Positions 15,641-23,676 of a stretch of 58,788 nucleotides of DNA are shown one piece after another (positions within the stretch are counted from its first letter, which is position 1; each line of letters begins with the position of its first letter). The notes under the pieces were generated by a model, which saw nothing but the letters and a program-made list of their open reading frames with translations, did no database searches and was not told where the DNA came from. Source of the stretch: Evtepia sp. GTDB taxonomy: Bacteria; Bacillota; Clostridia; Oscillospirales; Oscillospiraceae. Where the stretch lies: assembly GCA_020025735.1 (NCBI GenBank), contig JAHHRP010000001.1, positions 1 through 58,788 of the forward strand, read 5' to 3'. The translations under genes and the position numbers were made by a program.

Positions 15641-16231
15641 TCACCCCACTCTCAGCCGCAGTCCTGCCTGGATCACATTCGGATTTTTGATCTGGGGATT
15701 CCATACCAGAAGTTCTCCCAATGTGGTTCCATATTTCTGGGCGATTCCCCACAAGGTTTCTCCTGTCACCACTGTGTGGTATACCGCTCCTGCTGGAGGC
15801 TTTGGCAAGGCAGGGGCTGGGCCACTTCCTCCCCCTGTATTGGTCTGTTTCTTTCTGGTTGTCAGCGTATCCTGATACTTATCATAGTCCTCCCAAAAGG
15901 TAAAGGTATAGCGCACATAGTCCTTCCGTGGCTCTTGGGCCAGGGATAATGCCACGAAATACACGCTAGCGCTCTGCCACACTGGATGGAACAATGCACC
16001 TGGTCCGTCGTCATAAAAGACCGTAGCCAGTTTCTTAAAATCCTCATAGGCTGATGGGCCAAAGAACTCACCTTCCCCTCGCATGACGCGCCGTCCCAGG
16101 CCCAAGTCCTGCATAGCGTATCGGCCGAAAGGCACTTTATGTACTGCCACTTTCCGCTCATATTCGATGGAGTAGGTCCTGGGATTATGGGGCCAGATAA
16201 AGCTCTTATACCGCATGGGACTCAGTTCCAC
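15641..16231 (-). CDS. LysM-containing baseplate protein (XkdP)
   Basis: 196 residues. The N-terminal 130 residues match XkdP-type proteins (FIWPHNPRTYSIEYERKV, GEGEFFG, FEDFKKL-like AYEDFKKLATVF). A Gly/Pro-rich linker (GGGSGPAPALPKPPAG) leads to one LysM domain (YHTVVTGETLWGIAQKYG...LLVWNPQIKNPNVIQAG) at about 147-196, which binds peptidoglycan during tail attachment. GTG start with AAGGAGG 7 bases away. In PBSX the tape measure XkdO precedes this gene; here a 167-residue unknown does. Confidence 0.85.
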   Translation of the reverse strand: MELSPMRYKSFIWPHNPRTYSIEYERKVAVHKVPFGRYAMQDLGLGRRVMRGEGEFFGPSAYEDFKKLATVFYDDGPGALFHPVWQSASVYFVALSLAQEPRKDYVRYTFTFWEDYDKYQDTLTTRKKQTNTGGGSGPAPALPKPPAGAVYHTVVTGETLWGIAQKYGTTLGELLVWNPQIKNPNVIQAGLRLRVG

Positions 16232-16251
16232 CGCGACACCTCCTTCGTTCC

Positions 16252-16755
16252 TCAGTAGAGGGAAAACCCTCCGTCGTACCGGCGGGCATCCCGCTGTACT
16301 GCGCGATCCAGCGCTTCCCAGTCCTGATTTTTTTCTCCTGTTGTTGACTCCACAGTCAGCACAGTGGGAAGCGGCGTACCGCTGTGTAACGCTGTGCGGG
16401 ACAAACGGGTTGCGTGACCTAAGGCTTCATATAGCTGACTTGGCGTCATGTTGCTGGCTTGTCCAGCTGTCCAGTCCAGGGGGACAGGAGAGAATTTTTG
16501 CTGTGCTTTCATTCCTAGTCCATGGGGGGCAGCCATCCTATCATCTGTGCCAGCTACTTCCTGGTCCATTTCTCCTTGCGCTGCAACTGTCGTTCCATCT
16601 AGCGCCACAGATCTAGCAGAAGCGGCATCTGTGGCGAGAGGCATCTTTTCCTCTGCCCGTTTTTTCCGGCCAAATACAAACCCCCGCCGTCCTTTTTGGC
16701 GAGGCAGGGATTCCTCCGTTTCTTCGTCCAGGATCGCTTCCAAATAGTCGATCAC
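16252..16755 (-). CDS. unknown phage-module protein in the tape-measure position
   Basis: 167 residues, not recognised. The N-terminus is acidic (MIDYLEAILDEETEES) and followed by a basic patch (RQKGRRGFVFGRKKRAEEK), a low-complexity Ala/Thr/Gly middle, then SQLYEALGHATRLSRTALHSGTP and a C-terminal NQDWEALDRAVQRDARRYDGGFSLY. No long hydrophobic helix or repeats, so it does not look like a normal tape measure, but it fills that slot between tube and LysM protein. It starts at GTG overlapping the upstream stop as GTGA. It could be a drastically reduced tape measure, a tube initiator or a chaperone. Confidence 0.7.
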   Translation of the reverse strand: MIDYLEAILDEETEESLPRQKGRRGFVFGRKKRAEEKMPLATDAASARSVALDGTTVAAQGEMDQEVAGTDDRMAAPHGLGMKAQQKFSPVPLDWTAGQASNMTPSQLYEALGHATRLSRTALHSGTPLPTVLTVESTTGEKNQDWEALDRAVQRDARRYDGGFSLY

Positions 16756-17381
16756 GGTTTCTCCCCCTTCTTCATCCGCTCAAAGCGCGACCAGTCAAAG
16801 GCAGGGTTTTCTTCCTGGGTGATTGTTCCGGTTTCCTGACCACATACTGGGCACCGCTCTTTCTCTGCCTCTGCTCGACAGACAGGGCACAGTCTGTCAA
16901 GCTCTTCTTCCTCATCCAGCAGCAGGTTTACCGCGCACCACAGGTAGTCCTCCTCCGTCATATTTCTGGCTCTTTTTTCCGTGGGCAAAGCGCCAAATTC
17001 CCGCAGGACCCGCCAGCGCAAGCGTTGCCAGGGCAGTTTTTTCAACCGTTCCTTCAGCTGGGAGATCTGCACAGGCTGTCTCTCCTGCCGATATTTCGCG
17101 GTCCACTGTCGGGCCATCTGCTCTACTTTGGGTCCTGATAGCTGTTTCAGCGCAGCTTCTCCTGAAGGGTATACTCGTTTGCCTCGTCGCCGCAAGGCGC
17201 GAGCTGTTAGGCAGGCGTTGTCCCAGAGGGCATGTGTTTCCTCATCGGCATCGCCTGCCAACGCGCGGGCCTCCTCCCGAGCCAGCAGCAGTTCCCAGGG
17301 CGGAAGGTTTTCCAACTGGCCTTTTGGTCTTTGCCATGGGGGACAGATTTGCCACCATTTTCCCAATTTTCTCACTCTCAT
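16752..17381 (-). CDS. unknown phage-module protein with C-terminal zinc ribbon
   Basis: 209 residues, basic and Trp-rich at the N-terminus (KLGKWWQICPPWQRP), with Arg/Leu-rich helices in the middle (ERLRW-type: LKKLPWQRLRWRVLREFG) and a zinc ribbon CPVC-x9-CPVC near residues 168-183. It occupies the place of the tail-assembly chaperone XkdN but shows no clear similarity to it by eye. Its start overlaps the tube gene stop (ATGA) and its stop overlaps the next gene (GTGA). A chaperone for the tube or a module-specific regulator are both possible. Confidence 0.7.
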   Translation of the reverse strand: MRVRKLGKWWQICPPWQRPKGQLENLPPWELLLAREEARALAGDADEETHALWDNACLTARALRRRGKRVYPSGEAALKQLSGPKVEQMARQWTAKYRQERQPVQISQLKERLKKLPWQRLRWRVLREFGALPTEKRARNMTEEDYLWCAVNLLLDEEEELDRLCPVCRAEAEKERCPVCGQETGTITQEENPAFDWSRFERMKKGEKP

Positions 17382-17767
17382 GCTGCGGTTTCAATCCGTC
17401 TGCTTGCCACCACTGTGACCTTTTCCATCACCGACGCGCCCAAGGTTCCACTCTCCCCGATTTTACTCCACTGGCAGCCGCTGTAAATCACCCGTCGGTC
17501 AGGTTTACAGATGACCAGGCTGAAATTTTCCAGGCTATAGAAGTCGATTCCATCGGCAAGGGCCTCATCGGTCGCATAGATTCTGGTCAGTTCCAGCACA
17601 TGTTTACTTTGTCCTGGGAGCGTTGCCACGGGTTCTTTTTCTCCAAAGGCTTCGATGGTGGTGCTGCTCTTTGTGCTTTGGACAGTATAGCTCTGTACCA
17701 CTGCCACTTTTTTCCCGTTCACTTCCAGATAGATGTCACTACTGGTTGGGATTAAAATTGCTGCCAT
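17378..17767 (-). CDS. tail tube protein (XkdM-like)
   Basis: 129 residues, right after the sheath, with the beta-rich layout of tail tube subunits: SDIYLEVNGKKVAVVQSYTVQSTKSSTTIEAFGEKEPV, then YSLENFSLVICKPDRRVIYSGCQW and a VMEKVTVVASRR end. AAAGGAG lies 7 bases before ATG 17767; the longer frame to 17800 only overlaps the sheath gene. Subunits stack as hexamers to make the inner tube ejected on contraction. Confidence 0.8.
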   Translation of the reverse strand: MAAILIPTSSDIYLEVNGKKVAVVQSYTVQSTKSSTTIEAFGEKEPVATLPGQSKHVLELTRIYATDEALADGIDFYSLENFSLVICKPDRRVIYSGCQWSKIGESGTLGASVMEKVTVVASRRIETAA

Positions 17768-17780
17768 TGTCACACTCCTT

Positions 17781-18827
17781 TTACACGGTGATCTGGGCAC
17801 TCAGCCAGATCTGATTGAGACCCTGCGCTACGTTGAAGGAAAAGGTCACCAGACAGACGGTGGGTCTGTCCTCCAATCCCTGAACAACCACATCTCCATA
17901 GCCGGTAATGATTTCTGCGGCCAATTTTCTTTCCAACTCCAAAATCACCTGGGAGCGCACAGCACCTCTGGTCTGTGCTGTGTTTTTGGCCCGTGGGAAT
18001 CGTGCCCGCAGGGCATCTCGAATACTGGGGATGACATCGTCCACCACCAGGATCGTTTCCAACTCCCGCCATGTGCTGTCGGGGGCCGATCCCGTTTTGG
18101 TTCTGGTTGTCACACCTCGAATGACGATACACCGTCCACCTGATAATTCCATTGGTGTCACACCGCCCTGAATCAGGGCATCCAGTTCTTCTTCGGTGTA
18201 TCGTGCGGTCAAGGCAGATATCCCCATCAGAGCCACGCCGCCCAGTGGGAGCGCGGGATCTGCCTGCCCACAGATAGCGCCTGCCACCGCCGCTGCAACC
18301 AGCGCGCCGCCCTCCTCAGAGGATACACTGGGCGCTGTCAAAACCATCCGCTCGCTGTTGAGTCCTTCCGCGTGGGTCACCAGTTGGGTAACCGTCTCAT
18401 TCCGGCCACCGGGAACCACGGCGATGCGTTCTCTTCTTGCCAAGGCGTCGGCAGCGACCTGATCTCTCAGCGCCTGCTGGGTCTGCAAATCCTCACTGTC
18501 GCAGACAATCACCCGCACATTTTCCTGCTGCCCCAGCAGAGCAAAGGCGCCAGCATAATTTCCATTTTCCCCCACAGGCACAGCCAGCACCCTGGCAGCG
18601 CCGTTGGCCAAGAGAACCTTTACCATTTTTGCCATTGTGTCGTCCTGCCCAAATATCTCGACAGCTTCCCGCCAATTCCCCAGGGAATAGAGGGTATCCG
18701 CTGTCCCAGTCTTACTTTTTGCAGCCACTGCCGCCCATCCCCTCCGACCAGCGGAGGTCACCACAGCGGAGGCTTCGTAAACCGAATATACTCCTGGCCG
18801 CTCATGGCTGGTCACCACATTACTCAC
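17781..18827 (-). CDS. contractile tail sheath protein (XkdK-like)
   Basis: 348 residues. ERPGVYSVYEASAV at the N-terminus and the central VRVIVCDSEDLQTQQALRDQV...RIAVVPGG region are typical of phage sheath proteins, as is the C-terminal VTRTKTGSAPDSTWRELETILVVDDV...VRSQVILELERKLAAEIITGYGDVVV segment (insertion and attachment domain). Family proteins form the outer contractile tube. GTG start overlapping the previous stop (GTGA), with AAAGGAGAG upstream. Length is at the short end for sheaths, similar to small PBSX/diffocin-type sheaths. Confidence 0.85.
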   Translation of the reverse strand: MSNVVTSHERPGVYSVYEASAVVTSAGRRGWAAVAAKSKTGTADTLYSLGNWREAVEIFGQDDTMAKMVKVLLANGAARVLAVPVGENGNYAGAFALLGQQENVRVIVCDSEDLQTQQALRDQVAADALARRERIAVVPGGRNETVTQLVTHAEGLNSERMVLTAPSVSSEEGGALVAAAVAGAICGQADPALPLGGVALMGISALTARYTEEELDALIQGGVTPMELSGGRCIVIRGVTTRTKTGSAPDSTWRELETILVVDDVIPSIRDALRARFPRAKNTAQTRGAVRSQVILELERKLAAEIITGYGDVVVQGLEDRPTVCLVTFSFNVAQGLNQIWLSAQITV

Positions 18828-19324
18828 AGTACGATCTCTCCTTTCACCTCAAAGCCCAGGATCTCTCCTGATTCCTCTGTCACAGCTACCAGCGTTCCCC
18901 GGCAGACCGCCTGGAGTTTCCCGCGGAACATTCCGCAGTTCCGGTCAAAGTCCGTCTCTCCCATGGCCCATTTCTCTACGGCGAATCCAGCAGGTCCTGC
19001 CTGAAGCAAAGCCGCAGCCACCTTATCCAGCAGGAGGCGACAGCCCTCCTCCCCTGCGGATCTTGGGCTGTACAGGGTCAGAAGGAACTTAACGGTCACC
19101 CGCTGCCCGTAGCGTTCGGTCCATTTTCTGGCGATATCGTCGTAGCTTTGTCCCAAGTAGTTTTGAAATCCTGCTGCGCTGGCTTCGACTTCTTTGATTT
19201 GAACCACAGCCACAGGTCCTTTCTGTTCCTGCCGATGTTCCATAGGCCAAGCTGTCATGGCGGGGATTCCTGCTGCTGTCAAATAATCTGTCATAGCCTG
19301 TCGGAGTGTTGTGAGGGTTGTCAC
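18824..19324 (-). CDS. tail terminator / tail completion protein
   Basis: 166 residues read from GTG 19324, which overlaps the preceding stop as GTGA and has AGGAGG upstream. The open frame to 19537 is only overlap. MTTLTTLRQAMTDYL-like N-terminus, VAVVQIKEVEASAAGFQNYLG and KFLLTLYSPRSAGEEGCRLLLDKV fit small minor tail proteins placed just before the sheath, which cap the tail before it joins the head. Assigned mainly by size and position. Confidence 0.65.
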   Translation of the reverse strand: MTTLTTLRQAMTDYLTAAGIPAMTAWPMEHRQEQKGPVAVVQIKEVEASAAGFQNYLGQSYDDIARKWTERYGQRVTVKFLLTLYSPRSAGEEGCRLLLDKVAAALLQAGPAGFAVEKWAMGETDFDRNCGMFRGKLQAVCRGTLVAVTEESGEILGFEVKGEIVL

Positions 19325-19659
19325 AAAGCATCCTCCTCTCTTCTCTGGAGCACGACTCGCCAATAGATTCTTTCCTGTCCTGCCTCTACGGGGCGGACAT
19401 TGATGACATTGTATTGTTCTTTTCCGGCCTTTACGGTCTGTTCTTCCGGTCCTGTAAGGAAAGGAATTGCGCTCTGAGCGAGACACAGGACCTGATCCCA
19501 GCGCTGATTTCCTATTTGCGAAGGCAGCCACTGGCACTGTCGATTCAGGACTGGGCGGAGTATCGCTCTACCCCGTCCGATCTCTGTTTCATTTCGGCAC
19601 AGGATCACCTCCTGGCCATACCTGGCGGCAATGGCCTCAAAACTGCTGGCAAAGCTCAT
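19321..19659 (-). CDS. head-tail connector / head closure protein
   Basis: 112 residues with a beta-rich pattern (YGQEVILCRNETEIGRGRAILRPV ... KEQYNVINVRPVEAGQERIYWRVVLQRREED). Position between the adaptor-like gene and tail terminator matches head-closure proteins of the XkdI/gp16 type. GGAGG 7 bases before ATG; start overlaps the previous stop by ATGA and its own stop overlaps the next start. Confidence 0.6.
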   Translation of the reverse strand: MSFASSFEAIAARYGQEVILCRNETEIGRGRAILRPVLNRQCQWLPSQIGNQRWDQVLCLAQSAIPFLTGPEEQTVKAGKEQYNVINVRPVEAGQERIYWRVVLQRREEDAL

Positions 19660-20039
19660 CCCTGCACCTCCAAGAAAGCGAAGGCACCATCCTGCACATA
19701 GGGAGCCATCAAGGTCTCTGCCTGACTCTGGAGGCTTTTGGCGCAGGCATCACCTCCCTGATTTTGCTGGGCATGTACCGTGAGATCTCCGGCAGAAAAG
19801 GAGAGGGGGGAAGGGCTGCTTTGTTCCATGGCTCCGGTCATTCCTGCCAAAGCACTCCAAGCGCTGGCTACTACCATCAGGTCCCTGATATTCTCTTCCA
19901 GTACATCCTCCCGCAGGCGCTGACGCCAGCTGGTCAGGGCAGCAGCGCACAGGATGGAGAGGACTTCTGCCTCTCCATCTGTCAGCTGCCGACCAGCAAA
20001 ACACAGGGCGACCTCCACGATCTCCTGTTCCTGAATCAT
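19656..20039 (-). CDS. head-tail adaptor-like protein
   Basis: 127 residues, mostly helical (EVLSILCAAALTSWRQRLREDVLEENIRDLMVVASAWSAL), directly after the capsid gene, where the adaptor that docks on the portal is encoded. ATG 20039 has AGGGG 8 bases away; GTG 20048, overlapping the capsid stop, is the alternative. Assigned by position and helical character. Confidence 0.6.
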   Translation of the reverse strand: MIQEQEIVEVALCFAGRQLTDGEAEVLSILCAAALTSWRQRLREDVLEENIRDLMVVASAWSALAGMTGAMEQSSPSPLSFSAGDLTVHAQQNQGGDACAKSLQSQAETLMAPYVQDGAFAFLEVQG

Positions 20040-20044
20040 GCTGC

Positions 20045-21088
20045 TCACCCCTTGACGGTGCCGATTTCCAGGACCTTGGATGCCTCCTGGAAGATTTTTG
20101 CAAAGCCGGAAATGGAGGTAATGGCAGCCCGCTCCAACTGGCGATCAATGAGCTTATCGTACTCTACCAGCACGTCGCTGCCGCGTACCATTTCCAGGGC
20201 ATAATTTTTGTCAAGCCCGATAATGGTCCCGGAGGGGACAGCGCTGCTTCTGAGCAGTGTTGCACCCATCGGTGTGACCAACTTCCCGGTACCCTGGAAG
20301 GTCAAGCCTGCGGTACCGTCCTGCATTTCCTTTAGTTTAAGGACCTGTGCCATTGCATCTCCTACCAGCAGGGTGTTCATGGCATAGGGGTCAAACTGGC
20401 TCCAAAAATCCACCAGTGCGTCATAGGTCAGGGTACCGGCGGTCCCAGTGATGGGGCTTGTACCCACGGTGTAAACCTTGGCTGCATTGCTGTTTCCGTC
20501 GCCATGCAAGAGGACATCAATGGCATCACTCACATGCATACGGTTAATGTAGGCACCGATCTGCCGCAGGGTAACGGAGAAGAGGTCCAAGCGCTGGAAT
20601 TGAATGGCTTCGTACGAAGCCACGAGCATCCGGCCGCGTTTGTGCAGCTGGACGAGATTTTCCTGGGCTTTGACTTGGGTTTCAGGGATAAGCGCACCTT
20701 CTGCCACCATTTTGAGGGATTTTTCATCTTCTGTGGGGGTAGAGGCGATGGAGCGGTAATCCATGCCTGAGATTCTAGTTTCTGCTGCGGTCATCATGGG
20801 CAGGATATTGCTTTCCTCCATCCCCTGGCGGACCGCTCTTGCGACATATTCTGGGAAGAGGACTGCCGACTCCCAGGTTGCGAAGAACTTAGAGACGACG
20901 TCAGAATCTGCGCCTTTCACTTTGATGTCAAAGCGCTTGAGCTGGCGCTGGAATGCGTCGAGGTTCTCCATTGGGGTCCCCTTGTATTGTTCCGAGGGGT
21001 CACACTGCTCCAGCACCTTAGTAAAGGAGCGACCAGACTCCCGATACATCCCCTTGTCGAGCTTCACCGTTTCAAACTGATATGCCAT
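20045..21088 (-). CDS. major capsid protein (HK97 fold, XkdG-like)
   Basis: 347 residues. ATG 21088 (MAYQFET) has AAGGAG 9 bases upstream; the frame to 21118 overlaps the decoration gene. Features of HK97-type capsids: an N-arm region, FATWESAVLFPEYVARAVRQGMEESNILP, GALIPETQVKAQENLVQLHKRGRMLVASYEAIQ (E-loop/spine region) and the late ALEMVRGSDVLVEYDKLIDRQLERAAITSISGFAKIF strand-helix end. The gene is intact, so closed shells are possible. Confidence 0.85.
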   Translation of the reverse strand: MAYQFETVKLDKGMYRESGRSFTKVLEQCDPSEQYKGTPMENLDAFQRQLKRFDIKVKGADSDVVSKFFATWESAVLFPEYVARAVRQGMEESNILPMMTAAETRISGMDYRSIASTPTEDEKSLKMVAEGALIPETQVKAQENLVQLHKRGRMLVASYEAIQFQRLDLFSVTLRQIGAYINRMHVSDAIDVLLHGDGNSNAAKVYTVGTSPITGTAGTLTYDALVDFWSQFDPYAMNTLLVGDAMAQVLKLKEMQDGTAGLTFQGTGKLVTPMGATLLRSSAVPSGTIIGLDKNYALEMVRGSDVLVEYDKLIDRQLERAAITSISGFAKIFQEASKVLEIGTVKG

Positions 21089-21114
21089 AGTTTCTGACTC
21101 CTTTCTTTCTGTTC

Positions 21115-21465
21115 TCAAAGGAACAGGCCCATGGTTTTGCTGTTGGTGTCCATCTGAACCACCAAGCAGACCCTACCTGTCTCACCGCTGCCGGCCAGAC
21201 GCAGGCCGCCGGTTCCGTCGGCCACCATCTGGTTCCAGCCCAGAGTGGGTGCGGTACCGCCAGTGTAGTTACACTTGACATATCCGCGAATCTGGACAGC
21301 AGCATGCTCCCCTCGTTTGTTAAGTACAAGTCCCACCGGAGCCGTACTAGCGGGTGCGTCTTTCACCGTGTCGTTTTCGCTCATTGCGGCAAAATTTCCT
21401 GCTGTGACTGCTCCTGCCTGGAATGTAACCACCAGGCTTTCCATTCCGTTAAATGCAACTGCCAT
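21115..21465 (-). CDS. capsid decoration (head-cement-like) protein
   Basis: 116 residues, beta-rich and Gly/Ala-rich: VTFQAGAVTAGNFAAMSENDTVKDAP, PVGLVLNKRGEHAAVQIRGYVKCNYTGG, WNQMVADGTGGLRL, VQMDTNSKTMGLFL. This resembles the DUF2190/lambda-D-like cement proteins coded beside the capsid gene. AAAAGGAGG precedes the ATG. It implies a stabilised, DNA-filled head rather than a tail-only particle. Confidence 0.65.
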   Translation of the reverse strand: MAVAFNGMESLVVTFQAGAVTAGNFAAMSENDTVKDAPASTAPVGLVLNKRGEHAAVQIRGYVKCNYTGGTAPTLGWNQMVADGTGGLRLAGSGETGRVCLVVQMDTNSKTMGLFL

Positions 21466-21497
21466 TGTTGAAGTTCCTCCTTTTTTATTCCTGTGGT

Positions 21498-22457
21498 TTA
21501 GATCACAAAGGATTTGTCATCCTCTGTCTGTCTATCTTCCTTCCCGCCATAGCGCAGCTGCACGGGCAATGCCATCCGCTTTTCCAGCTGCTTTTGGTAG
21601 CAGGCTTTCAGTTCTTCCAGTTCTTCTTCCTCCAGCTTATCGGCGATGGTTTGGAGGGTTTTTTCTTGTAATCCTGCCTGTGCCATCAAGCCCAAGCGCA
21701 CCGTTTCCTGGCGCAGATTGTCCAGGTATCGGCGGCCTGCGGCAGCTTGACGCTGTAACAGGCGCAGTTCATCCTGCCAGCTTCCTTCTCTATCCAGGCC
21801 AGCCAGGACCTGTGCCAGGTTTCCGTCCTTTCTTAGGCCTTTGACCACACCGGCTCTAGGCTGTGCAGGCACGGCAACGAAAGACCACTCAAAGGCATCG
21901 GTTGGCTCTGCCAGGCGAACGATGCAGCGTTTTCCTTCATAGAGTCTCCCCTTAACGTGGCTGCATGTAGAGCGATCGTGAATATCGTTGCCGCAGATAG
22001 AGCATACACAACCTTCCACCGCGCAGCTGACACTGACCTCTTTTTTGATTCCTCCTTGGATTTCTGCAATGAGTCCGGCGTTTTCCTCCGTCCGAAGCAT
22101 ATAGGCATATCCTTTTAGGTAACACCCCGGCTCACCGGCCTCACTCACCATTCCCTGCTCGTCCACAATCTCAGTGCGATAGATCCGCGCAGTCTGGTCC
22201 TTTGCGCTCCAACTGTGGTCAAAGATCCCGGTCTTTCCCACGAAAAGTTCGGCCAGTTTTTCCAGATCTTGTCGGCTGAAATATTCCTGATCTCGGTCTG
22301 TCTGGTTGTCACACAGCCGCACGGCGAAGGTATAGATCTCCTCTTCGGTCAAGCTGGTGCCGTTGAGACTGTTGATGGCTTCTAGTTCTCCTGCCACTGC
22401 TCCTGCCACCGGGTCATTCTGTCCCTGGGTCTGGGCTTCTTTGGTCACTGTCTGCAT
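21498..22457 (-). CDS. prohead protease/scaffold-like protein with a Cys-His zinc motif
   Basis: 319 residues in the place of XkdF. Residues about 30-210 look like a phage capsid-maturation domain (GKTGIFDHSWSAKDQTARIYR, LKGYAYMLRTEENAGLIAEIQGGIKKEVSVSC, EWSFVAVPAQPRAGV). Embedded in it is CSICGNDIHDRSTCSHVKG...GKRC, a likely zinc knuckle. The C-terminal third is Gln/Glu/Leu-rich coiled coil (GSWQDELRLLQRQAAAGRRYLDNLRQETV), as in protease-scaffold fusions. AAAGGAGG precedes the ATG, and the gene overlaps the portal's last 44 bases. Catalytic residues are not certain by eye. Confidence 0.65.
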   Translation of the reverse strand: MQTVTKEAQTQGQNDPVAGAVAGELEAINSLNGTSLTEEEIYTFAVRLCDNQTDRDQEYFSRQDLEKLAELFVGKTGIFDHSWSAKDQTARIYRTEIVDEQGMVSEAGEPGCYLKGYAYMLRTEENAGLIAEIQGGIKKEVSVSCAVEGCVCSICGNDIHDRSTCSHVKGRLYEGKRCIVRLAEPTDAFEWSFVAVPAQPRAGVVKGLRKDGNLAQVLAGLDREGSWQDELRLLQRQAAAGRRYLDNLRQETVRLGLMAQAGLQEKTLQTIADKLEEEELEELKACYQKQLEKRMALPVQLRYGGKEDRQTEDDKSFVI

Positions 22458-23655
22458 GGCTTTCCTCCTTTTCTTCCTGGGTTTTTTTCTTATCTTCCTT
22501 TTTCAGGCTATCATTTGCCAACTGCTCTGCCTGTTGCCGGTAGAGGACCGCGCGGGCTTTTTCGACCTGATCCTGGAGATTAATTTCCTGCCAATCGACT
22601 TGAAAATCACAACTTTTCCCGTGCATTCTCAGCCACATCCTGCAAATTTTTTCCATCATAGGGGTTAGTGTCCGGCGCAATGCAGTAAGCTCACTGGTCA
22701 TGATATCTGCCTGCTGGCTGCTCATGCGTTCTGTGGAGGACCAATTAAGCCCCAGCAGGAAGGGTGGGATTCCGGTCTGGGAGATGAGCTGTTCCAAGAT
22801 CAGGCGTACAGGGGTTTGGCAGTCTGGAATGTCACATTCTGCTCCGATGACCTTAATTTCCACATCACCGACTGTAACGAAGTCTCTCACGGAGCCGTTT
22901 CTGGTGTTTTCCATGGCTTGGGACCAGCGTTTTGCGAGCAAGTTTCCTCGTTCCTGTACGCGGCGCTGATCCAGGCCATCTTCTGGTTTGTAGACAACAG
23001 CGAATCGGACATTGCCGGCGCGTTCCCAGTTATCCCCTAGGGTCTGATAAATTTTAAGCAGGATACTCGATAAGAAGGGCATCCCATGCAGGAGGGACTG
23101 GCCGTAGGGGTTCTCTGGGCTGGCGTGATAGGGGGTAAATAACAGCAGGTCCTGTCGAGGCAGGATCTCTGTGTGTCCATCTGGCTGTCGCAGGGCCAGG
23201 TGGAGTTCTAAGGGGGAGTCCCCTTCTTTCACTTCGATATCAGAGATATTTCCGCACAGGACGGCGGCGATTTCTCGTCCATCCCTGCTTGGCACAATTT
23301 CCCCCACAGCTCTGCCACAGGTGAGCAGGCAGTCCAGGTAGCTGTCCAAAAAGGATTGAATTCCTCTTTGATTCCAGCCGGTTGGAACGGTGCGCAGGAA
23401 GTGGTTGAGTTCTTCCTCCACGGCTTTGTCCTCGCACACAGCGGCTACCCCTCCAGCCAGACGCACCAATTTTAAGATTGCAGCGTCCACCACAGGAATC
23501 GCCTCCCGGATTGCGCGATACAGCGAGAACTCGGGCTGATGCAAGGGCACATACCCGTCGATCATTTGAAAGGGGTGTCGCTGTGCAGGTCTCATCTGGA
23601 TAGCGCCTGGTACTGTTTCTGTTGGTTGATGTTTTCTACCTTTCCAAAGTCCCAT
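22414..23655 (-). CDS. phage portal protein (XkdE-like)
   Basis: 413 residues. RAIREAIPVVDAAILKLVRLAGG at the N-terminus, LLFTPYHASPENPYGQSLLHGMPFLSSILLKIYQ in the middle and LLGLNWSSTERMSSQQADIMTSELTALRRTLTPMMEKICR near the end match portal proteins, the 12-subunit ring through which DNA enters the head. The C-terminus has a charged tail (KKEDKKKTQEEKEE) overlapping the protease gene. GGAGG 5 bases before ATG. Confidence 0.85.
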   Translation of the reverse strand: MGLWKGRKHQPTETVPGAIQMRPAQRHPFQMIDGYVPLHQPEFSLYRAIREAIPVVDAAILKLVRLAGGVAAVCEDKAVEEELNHFLRTVPTGWNQRGIQSFLDSYLDCLLTCGRAVGEIVPSRDGREIAAVLCGNISDIEVKEGDSPLELHLALRQPDGHTEILPRQDLLLFTPYHASPENPYGQSLLHGMPFLSSILLKIYQTLGDNWERAGNVRFAVVYKPEDGLDQRRVQERGNLLAKRWSQAMENTRNGSVRDFVTVGDVEIKVIGAECDIPDCQTPVRLILEQLISQTGIPPFLLGLNWSSTERMSSQQADIMTSELTALRRTLTPMMEKICRMWLRMHGKSCDFQVDWQEINLQDQVEKARAVLYRQQAEQLANDSLKKEDKKKTQEEKEESHADSDQRSPDPGTE

Positions 23656-23676
23656 CTCATCCTCCTTCTGGTTGAT

